A stretch of DNA of 64,000 bases from Algisphaera sp039180025. Lineage in GTDB: Bacteria > Planctomycetota > Phycisphaerae > Phycisphaerales > Phycisphaeraceae. Positions 1 through 9,088 of the stretch are shown here, in pieces. The stretch's first letter is position 1, and every line of letters starts with the position of its first letter. Both the position numbers and the translations under genes were made by a program. The notes beneath the pieces were generated by a model. The model was not told the DNA's origin and did no database searches. It worked only from the letters and a program-made list of their open reading frames with translations. The DNA is taken from NCBI GenBank assembly GCA_039180025.1, contig JBCDDZ010000010.1:16793-80792 (forward strand). Reading direction: 5' to 3'.

Positions 1-981
1 GACGTGCTCAGCACCATCGGCCAAGTCGCCTCCTCCCGCGCCACCGTGCTGCTACTTGGTGAAACCGGGTGCGGCAAGGAACTCATCGCCAAAGCGATCC
101 ACTACAACAGCCCCCGGCGGGACAAACCTCTGATCCGGGTCAACTGCGGCGCCCTCTCGCCCCAGCTCCTCGAATCTGAACTCTTCGGCCATATCAAGGG
201 GGCCTTCACCGGTGCCGTCAAAGACAAAATAGGCCGCTTCGAAGCCGCCAGCGGAGGCACGATCTTTCTCGACGAAGTCGGGACGCTCGATCCGCAGCTC
301 CAGGTCAAGCTCCTCCGCGTTCTCCAGGAACGCGAATTCGAGCGCGTCGGCGACCACCTCACCATCAAGACCGATGTCCGCGTCATCGCCGCGACCAATC
401 TCGAACTCGAGGAAGAAGTCCGCAAAGGCAATTTCCGCGAAGACCTCTATTACCGCCTCAATGTCGTGACCATCGACCTCCCGCCCCTACGCTCTCGCCG
501 CGAGGACATCCCCCGGCTGATCGATCACTTCCTGGATCGCTACAACCGTGAAAACCAACGCGACGTCAAAACCATCAACCGAGAGGTTTTGAATACCCTG
601 CTCAGGTATCCTTGGCCGGGTAACGTCCGCGAGCTCGAAAACGCGGTCGAACGCGCGGTCGTCCTTTCGTCGAGCGACGAATTTTCCGAAGACCTGCTCC
701 CCCTCCAAATCCGTCTTTTTTCTCAGCAGATCCGCGGCGATACCACCGACGAATCCATCGAAGCGATCGCCACCAAGCTCGCCGAGCACGCCATCAAACA
801 GTTCCAGATGTACGACGGCGAGGTCTACGACATGGTTATCGGCGAAGTGGAACGGCAACTCATCCGCGAAGCCCTGCACTACAACGGCGGCGTCAAGATC
901 CGTACCGCAGACTTCTTGGGTATCAACCGCAACACGCTCAACAAAAAAGTCAAAGACCTCAACATCGTGACCAAAGATTAG
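1..981 (+). CDS. Sigma-54-dependent Fis-family activator, 3' part
   Basis: This is the C-terminal 326 codons of an NtrC-type enhancer-binding protein; the frame is open to the first base, so the start and any N-terminal sensory or receiver domain lie outside the window. The AAA+ module is intact: Walker A GETGCGKE near visible residues 20-27, the sigma-54 contact loop GAFTGA near 67-72, Walker B-like GGTIFLDE near 84-91, and the LRYPWPGNVRELENAVERAV segment near 200-219. A Fis-type helix-turn-helix (TADFLGINRNTLNKKVKDL) ends the protein. Such proteins hydrolyse ATP to open sigma-54 RNA polymerase complexes. A possible sigma-70-type promoter for the next gene follows. The family call is firm; the target genes are unknown. 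Confidence 0.93.
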   Translation, partial: DVLSTIGQVASSRATVLLLGETGCGKELIAKAIHYNSPRRDKPLIRVNCGALSPQLLESELFGHIKGAFTGAVKDKIGRFEAASGGTIFLDEVGTLDPQLQVKLLRVLQEREFERVGDHLTIKTDVRVIAATNLELEEEVRKGNFREDLYYRLNVVTIDLPPLRSRREDIPRLIDHFLDRYNRENQRDVKTINREVLNTLLRYPWPGNVRELENAVERAVVLSSSDEFSEDLLPLQIRLFSQQIRGDTTDESIEAIATKLAEHAIKQFQMYDGEVYDMVIGEVERQLIREALHYNGGVKIRTADFLGINRNTLNKKVKDLNIVTKD

Positions 982-1068
982 GCTCAACCTCCCCAGCCTA
1001 TCGGACGCAAAAACACCACAAGCTTTGAAGATAAAACGGTTTGCCGAATGCTGCCGGTTCGCACGCGG

Positions 1069-1097
1069 TTGACAGTTTTTCGCTGTAGTGATAATGT
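1069..1097 (+). promoter_or_regulatory. Candidate sigma-70 promoter of the HEAT-like gene
   Basis: A perfect TTGACA (1069-1074) is followed by GATAAT (1090-1095, spacer 15) or TAATGT (1092-1097, spacer 17). It lies about 130 bases before the ATG at 1226, so the leader would be long. A small hairpin, CGTCC/GGACG with loop CGGC (1134-1147), followed by CTCTTTT sits in that leader and could be a weak attenuator. Confidence 0.5.
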
Positions 1098-1225
1098 TCG
1101 TAGCTTCAGGTTTTGCGCTTTACCTACCCCGCCCGTCCCGGCGGACGCTCTTTTAAACTCGGCGAATTATCCATTAACTTACCCGACGCCCACACGAGAT
1201 TTATGAACCTCTGGAGTCTCACGCG

Positions 1226-2284
1226 ATGATCGCAAACCGATGGGCTTGTTTGACTTCGGTTTGCTTCCTTGCGATCTCCTGCTTCGGCGTTGCCGCGGCC
1301 TCTGCGCAGGACCGCCTGGCCCCGGGCGTGGTGACGAACCCCAACTCCTGGACGCCCGCCGAACGCTCCGCCGTCTCGGGCTTTATCAATGGGCAAATCC
1401 AAACCATTCTCAGCGACGATGTCGAAGCGGTCAGCCGTGCGCGTCGCAACCTGGCCGATCCCCTCGACACGCAAGGAGCCACCGAGAGTTTTCTCCGACA
1501 ATATTCCCAGCTGCTTACCGAACGCCTCACGCCGCTGGTCGAAAACGATGATCTTAAGACACGCATCAACACTATGGTGATCTTCAGCCGGATCGGACAC
1601 CCCGACGCGCTGGACCCGATCGAACGGGGGCTCACCGACCCCAGTCCCGGCGTCCGTTATCCCGCTGCCCTGGCCATGAATAACCAGATCGACGGGGGCG
1701 AGCTCACCAACAACCAGATCGAAAAAATCTTAGACCTGCTGAAAAACCAGATCGTGGCCGAAAAAGACGCCTTTGTCGTCGCGCCCCTGCTCGAAGCCAT
1801 GCTGGCCGCGGACCAGTCCGGTGCCCGCGTCATCGACGTCCTCAACGACCGTGTGGCGATCCACGCCGAGCAGCCCGGCACCAGCTACAGCCCCGAGAAC
1901 GCCGCCCTACAGCTCGCCTTCAGCCGACTCTTCACCGCCGCCCAGCGTCCGCAAGAACAGGTTCGCAGCCTCGCCAAAGTCAGCGCCCGCTACCTGCAAC
2001 TCGCCGCTCGCCAACTCGCCGAGGCTGACCTATCTACGGAAAACAATCGCAGCCACATCGAAGCGGTCCGTGTCGCCGCCTCGTCGCTCGAGTTTGCCCA
2101 CACCGCACTCCGTGCCCGTGGCCTCACCCCGCAAGGCCTGGGCACCATGATCGATCAAGAAAACTGGGTCGGCCTCCGCGATATCGCCCAGGAATGGGTC
2201 GAAATCCTTAAGCAAGACCCCTTCAATTTCACGGATCAGGACCTCGCCCTGCCCCCCGCCAGCCCGCAAGCCGCCCGCCGCTAA
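1226..2284 (+). CDS. Exported HEAT-like repeat protein
   Basis: 352 aa with an N-terminal signal peptide (about residues 1-27, ending near AAASAQ), so it is probably periplasmic. The mature part is helical. Around residues 105-160 it has paired helices of the HEAT/armadillo kind (INTMVIFSRIGHPDALDPIERGL, then PGVRYPAALAMNN), which usually form a protein-binding scaffold. No catalytic motif is visible. The start is the first ATG after a TTGACA-type promoter about 130 bases upstream; TGGAG is present 10 bases before it. The gene stands alone and converges on the YlbF-like gene. Family assignment beyond HEAT-like is not possible by eye; the partner is unknown. Confidence 0.75.
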   Translation: MIANRWACLTSVCFLAISCFGVAAASAQDRLAPGVVTNPNSWTPAERSAVSGFINGQIQTILSDDVEAVSRARRNLADPLDTQGATESFLRQYSQLLTERLTPLVENDDLKTRINTMVIFSRIGHPDALDPIERGLTDPSPGVRYPAALAMNNQIDGGELTNNQIEKILDLLKNQIVAEKDAFVVAPLLEAMLAADQSGARVIDVLNDRVAIHAEQPGTSYSPENAALQLAFSRLFTAAQRPQEQVRSLAKVSARYLQLAARQLAEADLSTENNRSHIEAVRVAASSLEFAHTALRARGLTPQGLGTMIDQENWVGLRDIAQEWVEILKQDPFNFTDQDLALPPASPQAARR

Positions 2285-2324
2285 GCTCTTCGCCCCGCCG
2301 CCTCCACCCGATTCCCCTCCCTCT

Positions 2325-2669
2325 TCACCCCGGCGAACGCCCCGCCGCGGCGATCCGTTCATCAACCTTCCGCATCAGATCCACCACGTCCATCCTCGCC
2401 ATCTGCAACCCACTCAATACCGGATGCATTGCCACGGAAGATTGCAGCGCCTGCTGCTTCTTCTTGTCCTCGACTTCGATCGGATCGCCGCGACGCTCTT
2501 TCTCGATCAGCATCTCGCGGTGCCGATCCAAGTCGGCCGCCAAACGCTGGGCGTCGACATCAGACTCCAACTGCTTGACCAGCTCGTCCATCTTCCGCGA
2601 CGCCGGGTGTGCCGCAATCTTCCGCCCCAGCTCCGCGGCTGCTTCCATCACCGCTCCGGTTTCGTCCAT
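2325..2669 (-). CDS. YlbF/YmcA-family protein (Com_YlbF-like)
   Basis: 114 aa, all-helical, with pattern MEAAAELGRKIAAHPASRKM near residues 8-27, an acidic/basic central helix rich in Glu and Arg, and a second helical segment ALQSSVAMHPVLSGL near 74-88. This matches the YlbF/YmcA family of small helical proteins, which in Bacillus form the Y-complex that aids RNase Y in mRNA maturation. The start at 2669 is fixed by an AGGAGG-type Shine-Dalgarno (2674-2680 on the complement). The frame stays open far upstream over rnr, but that extension is a shadow. It is divergent from the RNase R gene, a fitting neighbour if the role is RNA processing. The function is inferred from family resemblance only. 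Confidence 0.72.
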   Translation of the reverse strand: MDETGAVMEAAAELGRKIAAHPASRKMDELVKQLESDVDAQRLAADLDRHREMLIEKERRGDPIEVEDKKKQQALQSSVAMHPVLSGLQMARMDVVDLMRKVDERIAAAGRSPG

Positions 2670-2714
2670 CGTGACACCTCCTGTTAACCTCGAGTAAACC
2701 GCCAAAACACCTAT

Positions 2715-2725
2715 GGTACAGTACC
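2715..2725. promoter_or_regulatory. 11-bp palindrome between YlbF-like gene and rnr
   Basis: GGTAC-A-GTACC is a perfect inverted repeat in the 108-bp divergent intergenic region, 52 bases before the rnr ATG. It could be a regulator site overlapping a promoter, but no good -35/-10 pair is recognisable. Confidence 0.25.
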
Positions 2726-2777
2726 GTTTTGTTCCCGGCCCTCGCTCCGGGATCGGCGACCAGAAAGTTTTACCCCC

Positions 2778-5339
2778 ATGCCCCAACGTTACGCCCACCG
2801 CATCCTCGATCATATCGCCGACCGCCGATACGCCCCCAGCACCGCCCGCGAACTCATCCAGGACCTCGACATCTCCGAAGGCCAGGCTGAGCAATTCCGT
2901 TCCGCCATCGACGGACTCCTCGAAGCGGGGCAAGTCGTCCGCGGCACCGCCGACACCATCGCCCTCCCGCCCCCCGGGAAGAACATGGTCGGCACCTTCC
3001 GCCGACACGAAAAAGGCTTTGGTTTCCTCGTCCCCGACGAGCTCACCGAGCACGGCGACCTGTTCATCCCCCCGGGCAACGTCGGCGACGCCATGACCGG
3101 CGACAAAGTCAAAGCCAAGGTCATCCACGAAAAACGGCGTGCCTTGTCCGGCTCGGACAAGTCGCCCTACATCGGCCGCATCATCGAAGTCTTGACCCGG
3201 GCCGAAAAGCAGTACTCCGGCACGCTGATCCAGAAAGGGAATAAATTCGGCGTCCAGGTCGACGGGCGCATCTTCACCTCCCCCGTCCTGATCCGCGACC
3301 CCCACGCCAAAAACGCCAAGCCCGGCGACAAAGTTGTCATCGATCTCACCGAATACCCCGACGACCGCGGCGGCAACGCCGAGGGTGTGATCGTCGAGGT
3401 CCTCGGCGAAGCCGGCGAACCCGATGTCGAAACCCTCGCGGTCATGCGCGCCTCGGGCCTCTACGAACGCTTCCCCGACCCCGTCATGCAGGAAGCCCGC
3501 GACGCCGCCCGTAAGCTCGACGACGACCACATCCCCGAAGACCGCGAGGACCTCACCGGCACCCTGATCTGCACCATCGACCCCCCCGACGCCAAAGACT
3601 ACGACGACGCCATCAGCGTCACCCGGCTCAACGGCCAAGGGCCCAACAACCCCGCCTGGGAGCTCGGCGTCCACATCGCCGACGTCGCCCACTACATCAC
3701 CCCCGGCAGCGAGCTCGACCAGGAAGCCTACGCCCGCGGCAACAGCACCTACCTCCCGCGCAAAGTGATCCCGATGCTCCCCGAGGTACTTTCCAACGGC
3801 GTCTGCTCGCTGATGGAAGGCGTCAACCGCTTTGCCAAAACCGTCTTCCTCACCTACGACGACCGGGGCCACGTCCTTTCCCAACGGTTCGCCAAAACCG
3901 TCATCCGCTCTGCCAAACGGCTCACCTACATCGAAGCCCAGGCCCTGATCGAAGACGATATCCGCACCGCCACTAAGCACTGCAAGAGCGAGCCCAAATA
4001 CCCGCGTGAACTAATCCAATGCCTCAAACGCATGGACGAACTCGCCAAAACCATCCAGAAGCGCCGCCAGCAAGATGGCATGATCGTTCTCGGGCTCCCC
4101 GCCGTCGACCTTGTCTTCGACGACACCGGCCGCGTCGTCGACGCCGTGCCCGAAGACGACGCCTTCACCCACAAGCTCATCGAGATGTTCATGGTCGAGG
4201 CGAATGAGGCCGCCGCCCGCGCTTTCAGCGCCTTGGATGTCCCCATGATCCGCCGAGTCCACCCCGACCCCGATGCCCACGACCTGGGTGACCTCAAGGC
4301 TTTCGCCCGGGTGGCCGGTTACAACATCCCCAGCAAGCCTTCCCGGCTCGAACTTCAGAACCTGCTCGACTCGGTCCGCGGTAAACCCGCCCAGCACGCG
4401 GTCCATATGGCCGTGCTCAAGACCCTCAGCAAAGCTGAATACAGTCCAACCCTCGTCGGCCACTTCGCGCTGGCCAGCGAGCACTACACCCACTTCACCA
4501 GCCCCATCCGCCGCTACCCCGACTTCGTGGTCCACCGCTCTCTCGACGTCATGCTTGAGCACCTGGGCCCCGCATCCGACGCCGAGAAACAAAAACCTTC
4601 CGCCAAAAAACTCGGGCGGACCCTCCGCGAAGACGACCGCATCCCCAACGAAGAGCGTATGCGCGAGATCGGCCGCCATTGCTCCACCACCGAACGCAAC
4701 TCCGAATCCGCCGAACGCGAACTCCGTAAATACCTCATCCTCGAACTGCTGGCCACCAAGCTCGGCGAAGACTTCCCCGGCACGGTCACCGGCGTCACAG
4801 GGCAAGGCATCTACCTCCAGATCGACCGTTACCTGATCGACGGCTTCATCCGCGTCGCCGACCTCCCGGGCCCCACCTCCGCGAAAAAACACAACGGCAA
4901 GGGACGCAAAACCTCCGGCGGCGACCGCTGGCAACTCAACCGCAACACCGGCGCCCTCGTCGCCCAGAGGTCCGGCCGGGTTATCAACATCGGCGACCGC
5001 TTCCCGGTGGTCCGCATCGCCAGCGTCGACCTGCCCCGCCGCCAACTCGAGTTGGTCATCGTCGAAGACACCACTAAAACCCCACCCCCCTCAAAACCGA
5101 ACCGCGACAAGCCCTCGCCCGACCGCCCCAAGCCCAAGCAGCGCAAGCGCAGCTCCGGCGAAACGCCCCCCCGCGACAAAAAGAAAAAACGCGGCAAACG
5201 CGGCGGCAGTAAAACCAAGAAATCCACCGCGGCCAGCCAAACCAACGCTCCCGCCGCCGCATCTCCAAAAAACCCGCAGCCTAATAAACACCAGCAGACC
5301 CTCAAACTCAAGAAACACCGCGGCAAGAAAACGCGATGA
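2778..5339 (+). CDS. rnr: Ribonuclease R
   Basis: 853 aa, processive 3'-5' exoribonuclease of the RNase II/R family. Order: N-terminal winged helix (about 1-65), cold-shock domain (from MVGTFRRHEKGFGFLVPDE near 70), second OB domain, RNB catalytic domain with the metal-binding motif IDPPDAKDYDDA near 269-280, an S1 domain (about 665-755, with a basic insertion containing KKHNGKGRKTSGGD), and a very basic, Pro/Lys-rich tail of about 95 residues. That tail is longer than in many homologues and probably binds RNA or ribosomes. The last four bases overlap the lgt start (ATGA), so the two genes are probably translationally coupled. Function is firm; the role of the tail is inferred. Confidence 0.95.
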   Translation: MPQRYAHRILDHIADRRYAPSTARELIQDLDISEGQAEQFRSAIDGLLEAGQVVRGTADTIALPPPGKNMVGTFRRHEKGFGFLVPDELTEHGDLFIPPGNVGDAMTGDKVKAKVIHEKRRALSGSDKSPYIGRIIEVLTRAEKQYSGTLIQKGNKFGVQVDGRIFTSPVLIRDPHAKNAKPGDKVVIDLTEYPDDRGGNAEGVIVEVLGEAGEPDVETLAVMRASGLYERFPDPVMQEARDAARKLDDDHIPEDREDLTGTLICTIDPPDAKDYDDAISVTRLNGQGPNNPAWELGVHIADVAHYITPGSELDQEAYARGNSTYLPRKVIPMLPEVLSNGVCSLMEGVNRFAKTVFLTYDDRGHVLSQRFAKTVIRSAKRLTYIEAQALIEDDIRTATKHCKSEPKYPRELIQCLKRMDELAKTIQKRRQQDGMIVLGLPAVDLVFDDTGRVVDAVPEDDAFTHKLIEMFMVEANEAAARAFSALDVPMIRRVHPDPDAHDLGDLKAFARVAGYNIPSKPSRLELQNLLDSVRGKPAQHAVHMAVLKTLSKAEYSPTLVGHFALASEHYTHFTSPIRRYPDFVVHRSLDVMLEHLGPASDAEKQKPSAKKLGRTLREDDRIPNEERMREIGRHCSTTERNSESAERELRKYLILELLATKLGEDFPGTVTGVTGQGIYLQIDRYLIDGFIRVADLPGPTSAKKHNGKGRKTSGGDRWQLNRNTGALVAQRSGRVINIGDRFPVVRIASVDLPRRQLELVIVEDTTKTPPPSKPNRDKPSPDRPKPKQRKRSSGETPPRDKKKKRGKRGGSKTKKSTAASQTNAPAAASPKNPQPNKHQQTLKLKKHRGKKTR

Positions 5340-6349
5340 CCCTCACCCTCGCTGCCTGGCTACACACGATCGACCCTTACGCGATCAAGCTCTGGGAAGG
5401 AGGGCCTATCCGCTGGTACGGCTTGTCTTACCTCCTCGGCTTCCTCCTCGCCTTGTTCCTGATTAAACGAATCACCCGTGTAGGCGTCTCCACCCTCCCG
5501 ACCGCACGCGCCGGCGACCTCGTCCTGAATTTGGCCATCGGCATCGTGGTCGGCGGACGCCTCGGATCGGTCCTTTTTTACAATCCCCACCTCTTGCGTG
5601 AGTTCTCCGACTCCGCCCCCTACTGGGGCGTCCTCGATCTTCAGGGCGGCGGCATGTCGTCCCACGGCGGGATGATCGGCGGGATCCTCGCGACCTACCT
5701 TTTCGCCCGCCGTCACCAGCAATCCTGGCCTTTCACCCTCGACCTTATGGCCTTCAGCGCCCCCCTGGGCCTGTTCTTCGGTCGCCTCGCCAACTTCATC
5801 AACGGCGAACTCGTCGGCCGACCCACTGCCCCGGACTTCCCCCTCGCCGTTCAATTTCCCCAAACCCTGTACGACAACCCGGACACCTACCGGGCGATGG
5901 TCCAGGCCTACGGCCAAGAGCTTCCGCCCCACTGGCTCGACCACCTCCAGGCCGGCAACGTCAAACTCCAGCAGGCCGCCGCCGCCGTCCTCGAAACCCG
6001 CCACCCCTCCCAGCTCTACGCCGCGGTCCTCGAAGGGCTCATCGTATTCGCCGTGCTGCTCTGGCTCTGGCGCAAGCCCCGCCGCGCCGGCAGCATCGCC
6101 GGGGCGTTCTGCATCACCTACGCCGTGATGCGGCTCTTCAACGAATTCTTCCGCCAGCCCGACGCCCACCTCGGCCTGCAAGCGTGGGGCTTGAGCCGAG
6201 GCCAATGGCTCAGCATCCCGCTTCTGCTCCTCGGAATTTCGGTCATCATTTTGGCCGTCCGCTTCAAAACCCCGCGCATGGGCGCGTGGCGACGCGGCCC
6301 ATGGACCCCGCCTCTTCCGGCCGAACCGGCTACGCCGCCCGGCCCCTGA
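5336..6349 (+). CDS. lgt: Prolipoprotein diacylglyceryl transferase
   Basis: 337 aa polytopic inner-membrane enzyme that transfers diacylglycerol from phosphatidylglycerol to the lipobox cysteine of prolipoproteins, the first step of lipoprotein maturation. Family marks: IRWYGLSYLLGF near residue 25, SSHGGMIGG near 107, the signature GRLANFINGELVGRP near 157, and HPSQLYAAVLEGL near 223. A stretch of about 50 residues between the signature and HPSQLY is longer than in E. coli. It starts inside the rnr stop region (ATGA overlap). The window encodes many lipobox proteins that would be its substrates (7311, 22496, 42146, 47420, 51517 and 52089). Confidence 0.95.
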   Translation: MTLTLAAWLHTIDPYAIKLWEGGPIRWYGLSYLLGFLLALFLIKRITRVGVSTLPTARAGDLVLNLAIGIVVGGRLGSVLFYNPHLLREFSDSAPYWGVLDLQGGGMSSHGGMIGGILATYLFARRHQQSWPFTLDLMAFSAPLGLFFGRLANFINGELVGRPTAPDFPLAVQFPQTLYDNPDTYRAMVQAYGQELPPHWLDHLQAGNVKLQQAAAAVLETRHPSQLYAAVLEGLIVFAVLLWLWRKPRRAGSIAGAFCITYAVMRLFNEFFRQPDAHLGLQAWGLSRGQWLSIPLLLLGISVIILAVRFKTPRMGAWRRGPWTPPLPAEPATPPGP

Positions 6350-6379
6350 CCCGCTGTCCCATCACCGCCGCCGTCGCCG

Positions 6380-7297
6380 TCACAGTTCGATCCTGGGGTC
6401 CAGCCACGCGTACGCGACGTCCACCAGCAGGTTGAACACCACCAGCAGCGTCGCGTATACCAGCACGATCCCCAGGATCAAAAACTGATCTTTATTGAGA
6501 ACCGAATACACGAAGTACTCCCCGATCCCGGGGATATTAAAAACCTTCTCGACCACGAACGACCCGGTCATCACCGACGCCGCCGCCGGCCCCAGAAACG
6601 AAAGCACCGGCAGGTAAGCCACTTTCAGCGCGTGTCGGAAAAGCGCTCCGGAGTGCGACAAACCCTTGGCCCGCGCGGTCCGCAGATAGTCCGACGCCAT
6701 GATGTCGGCCAGGCCCAGCCGAATCAGACGCGCGATGTACGCCGCCGGCGCCAGCCCCAGGGTCACCGCCGGCAGCACCATGTCCTGCGGCGAAGACCAC
6801 CCGCCCACCGGCACCCACCGCAGCAATCCCGCGAACACCACCAGCAGCACCGTGCCGGTCACGAAATTCGGCAGGCTGATCCCCAGCAGCGTCAACCCGA
6901 GGCTCGCCGAGTCCAGCGGGCTCCCCGGGCGCAGCGCTCCCATAACCCCCGCCACCGTCCCCAGCAAAACCGCCACGCCGAGTGCCGCCGCCCCCAGCGA
7001 TGCGCTCACCGGCAGCCCCGCCGCGATAATGTCCCGCACCTGCTGACCCTTGTATTGCAAGCTCGGCCCGAAATCTCCCACCACCGCCCCCCGCGCATAC
7101 TCCACCACAAACCGCCCCGGCGAATCCAGGTTGTACCGCGCCCGCATCGCCTGCTCGACCTCCGGCGAAAGCCGCCGCCCCTCGCCACGGTCCAACGGGT
7201 TCCCCGGCAAGACCCACACCAGCGTGAACGTCACCGCAAAGACCACCCCCAGAATCAGCGGCAATTGCAGCAGCCGGCGAAAAATCAGCGTGCCCAT
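6380..7297 (-). CDS. Peptide ABC transporter permease, OppB/DppB type
   Basis: 305 aa inner-membrane permease of the binding-protein-dependent type I importer family. The N-terminal segment RLLQLPLILGVVFAVTFTLVWVLPG is the usual first helix of DppB. The EAA-like loop (YLRTARAKGLSHSGALFRHALK) sits near 200-221, and FVVEKVFNIPGIGEYFV near 250 is typical. It lies 13 bases downstream of the solute-binding lipoprotein gene and is the last gene of the cluster. No OppC partner or ATPase gene follows; lgt comes in from the other side. The missing subunits must be elsewhere if the importer works. Start ATG has AAAGGA 11 bases upstream. Confidence 0.92.
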   Translation of the reverse strand: MGTLIFRRLLQLPLILGVVFAVTFTLVWVLPGNPLDRGEGRRLSPEVEQAMRARYNLDSPGRFVVEYARGAVVGDFGPSLQYKGQQVRDIIAAGLPVSASLGAAALGVAVLLGTVAGVMGALRPGSPLDSASLGLTLLGISLPNFVTGTVLLVVFAGLLRWVPVGGWSSPQDMVLPAVTLGLAPAAYIARLIRLGLADIMASDYLRTARAKGLSHSGALFRHALKVAYLPVLSFLGPAAASVMTGSFVVEKVFNIPGIGEYFVYSVLNKDQFLILGIVLVYATLLVVFNLLVDVAYAWLDPRIEL

Positions 7298-7310
7298 GGC
7301 GCTCGATCCT

Positions 7311-9059
7311 TTACGGCGACTCCGCCGGAGCCGCCACCCGGATCGCCGACAGCCGGCGGTAATTCCATGCGTTCGGATAGAGCGTCCTCACCCGCTCCGG
7401 GTCGAAGAGTTCCAGGTTGATCGCTTGATGCAGCGGAACAATCGGAGCGTCGGCCAGCATGATCGCCTCGGCTTCACGCAAGAGGCCGAACCGCACCGCC
7501 GGGTCCAGTTCTTTTGCCGCCTCCGCCAGCTTCGCATCGTACGCCGGGTTCTGATACGCCGCGTCGTTGTTCCCGTCGTTGGACCGAAACAGATCGAGGA
7601 ACGTCGTCGGGTCCCGGTAGTCGCCGAACCAGTTGCCGCGGGCGATCGTGAATCCGCCGTTCTTCCGGCGGGACCGGAACGCGCTCTTCTCGACGCCTTC
7701 CAACTGAACCGTCACCCCCAGATGGGTCTTCCACATATTCGCCAGCGCCGCCGCCAGCTTGTCGTGCGGCGCCTCGGTGTTAAATAGCGCGGTCAGCCCC
7801 GTCAAGCCCTCGCCGCCCGGATACCCCGCTTCCGCGAGCAGCGCCCGTGCGGCAACGGGATCGAACCCTGGCAGCACTTCTTCCGGCGGGTCGTAACCTG
7901 GGATCGAACCCACCGGCACGATCGTGGTCGCCGTCGGCTCTCGCAGCCGGGTGACCGAATTCACGATCAGGTCCCGGTCGATCGCCATCGAAAACGCCCG
8001 CCGGACCCGCGGGTCTGCCAGCGGGTTGGGCTTGCCGCCCACGGTGGGCCGGCAGTTGAAGATGTAAAACACCGTCCCTGCGGCCGGCCCGGTGTGGACG
8101 TCCGCCTGCCCCGACGCGATCAGGTCCGGCGCTTGCGCCGAGCTCGTCGAAACGTTCGGGAACCAGTCATAACGACCCTGGCGATAATTCAGCAGCGCGT
8201 TGCCTTCGTCGCTGTTGACCTCCATCACGATCCGCTGATTGCCCATCGCCTCTCGGTTCCAGTAATGCGGGTTCTGATCGAGGATCATCCGGCGTTTGAA
8301 GGTCCATTCCGTCAGCCGATACGGGCCGTTGCCGACCAAATTCTCCGGCTCGGCGAAATACGCGGACCGCGTCGTCAGCACCCCGGTTCGGTCGTCCAGC
8401 GACAGGAACGATTCGGCCGACGCCTCGTGGATCGGCATGAACGCCGCGAACGCCACCAGCTCTTTGAAATACGCGGTCGGCTCACGCAGCCGCACCCGGA
8501 TCGTCCGGTCGTCGACCGCTTCGATCCCGACCGTTTCGGCAAAACGCGTCTGCGTCCGATCCCACAACGATTGGGCCGAGCCCCCGCTTTCCCCGAAACC
8601 CGCGAGCTGCTGCCCCCGCCAAGTGAAGAACGCTTCCGCTCCTTCGATGCAAAAAAACAGTCCGGCGTAGTCCGCCGCAAAGTCCGGCAGCAAAGCCCGC
8701 CGCCAGCCGTAAACGTAATCCGACGCCACCACCGGGTCGCCGTTGGACCACCGCGCCTCCGGCCGAATCGTGAACGTGTAAACCCGCCCGTCCTCGGACA
8801 CCGTCGGCAGCGCTGCCGCCGCGGCGGGCTCAAGCTCAAGGGTCTCGGGGTTCACTTGCAGCAGCGGCTCGAACAAGCATTCGATCACCCGGAAGTCGAT
8901 CAGCCAGCTCGTCCCCTGCGGATCGAGCGTGTCGATGGGGGCACCGCTCACAAAACGCAATTCGCCGCTCTCCAACGCCTCCGGCTCGGACTCAAACCCA
9001 CAGCCGCCGAGCCAAAGCACCACGACGCCACAAAAGGCCAAGAGAAAAGATTGCTGCAT
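7311..9059 (-). CDS. Peptide-binding lipoprotein (SBP_bac_5 family)
   Basis: 582 aa solute-binding component of an oligopeptide/dipeptide ABC importer. A short lipoprotein signal ends in the lipobox LGGC at residue 20, so Lgt should modify it. The body shows family features: IDTLDPQGTSWLIDFRVIE near 40, YTFTIRPEARWSNGDPV near 95, and MAIDRDLIVNSVTRL near 360. A longer reading from 9092 overlaps the upstream stop (ATGA), but the ATG at 9059 lies exactly six bases after TACACT, matching the leaderless pattern seen elsewhere here and giving an ideal signal peptide. The permease gene follows after 13 bases. Function is firm at family level; the ligand is unknown. Confidence 0.9.
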   Translation of the reverse strand: MQQSFLLAFCGVVVLWLGGCGFESEPEALESGELRFVSGAPIDTLDPQGTSWLIDFRVIECLFEPLLQVNPETLELEPAAAAALPTVSEDGRVYTFTIRPEARWSNGDPVVASDYVYGWRRALLPDFAADYAGLFFCIEGAEAFFTWRGQQLAGFGESGGSAQSLWDRTQTRFAETVGIEAVDDRTIRVRLREPTAYFKELVAFAAFMPIHEASAESFLSLDDRTGVLTTRSAYFAEPENLVGNGPYRLTEWTFKRRMILDQNPHYWNREAMGNQRIVMEVNSDEGNALLNYRQGRYDWFPNVSTSSAQAPDLIASGQADVHTGPAAGTVFYIFNCRPTVGGKPNPLADPRVRRAFSMAIDRDLIVNSVTRLREPTATTIVPVGSIPGYDPPEEVLPGFDPVAARALLAEAGYPGGEGLTGLTALFNTEAPHDKLAAALANMWKTHLGVTVQLEGVEKSAFRSRRKNGGFTIARGNWFGDYRDPTTFLDLFRSNDGNNDAAYQNPAYDAKLAEAAKELDPAVRFGLLREAEAIMLADAPIVPLHQAINLELFDPERVRTLYPNAWNYRRLSAIRVAAPAESP

Positions 9060-9065
9060 GCCAAG

Positions 9066-9071
9066 AGTGTA
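9066..9071 (-). promoter_or_regulatory. -10-like TACACT six bases before the SBP start
   Basis: On the minus strand TACACT is followed by six bases and then ATG (9059). Same spacing as seven other genes here; it suggests an internal, leaderless promoter. No convincing -35 is visible. Confidence 0.4.
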
Positions 9072-9088
9072 GCCTGCCGCCGGCGGTT

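Noticed and set aside
2670..3980. Long in-frame extension of the YlbF-like gene over rnr
   Set aside because: Residues are Gly/Val/Asp-rich antisense of rnr, and the AGGAGG-supported ATG at 2669 gives a normal family length.
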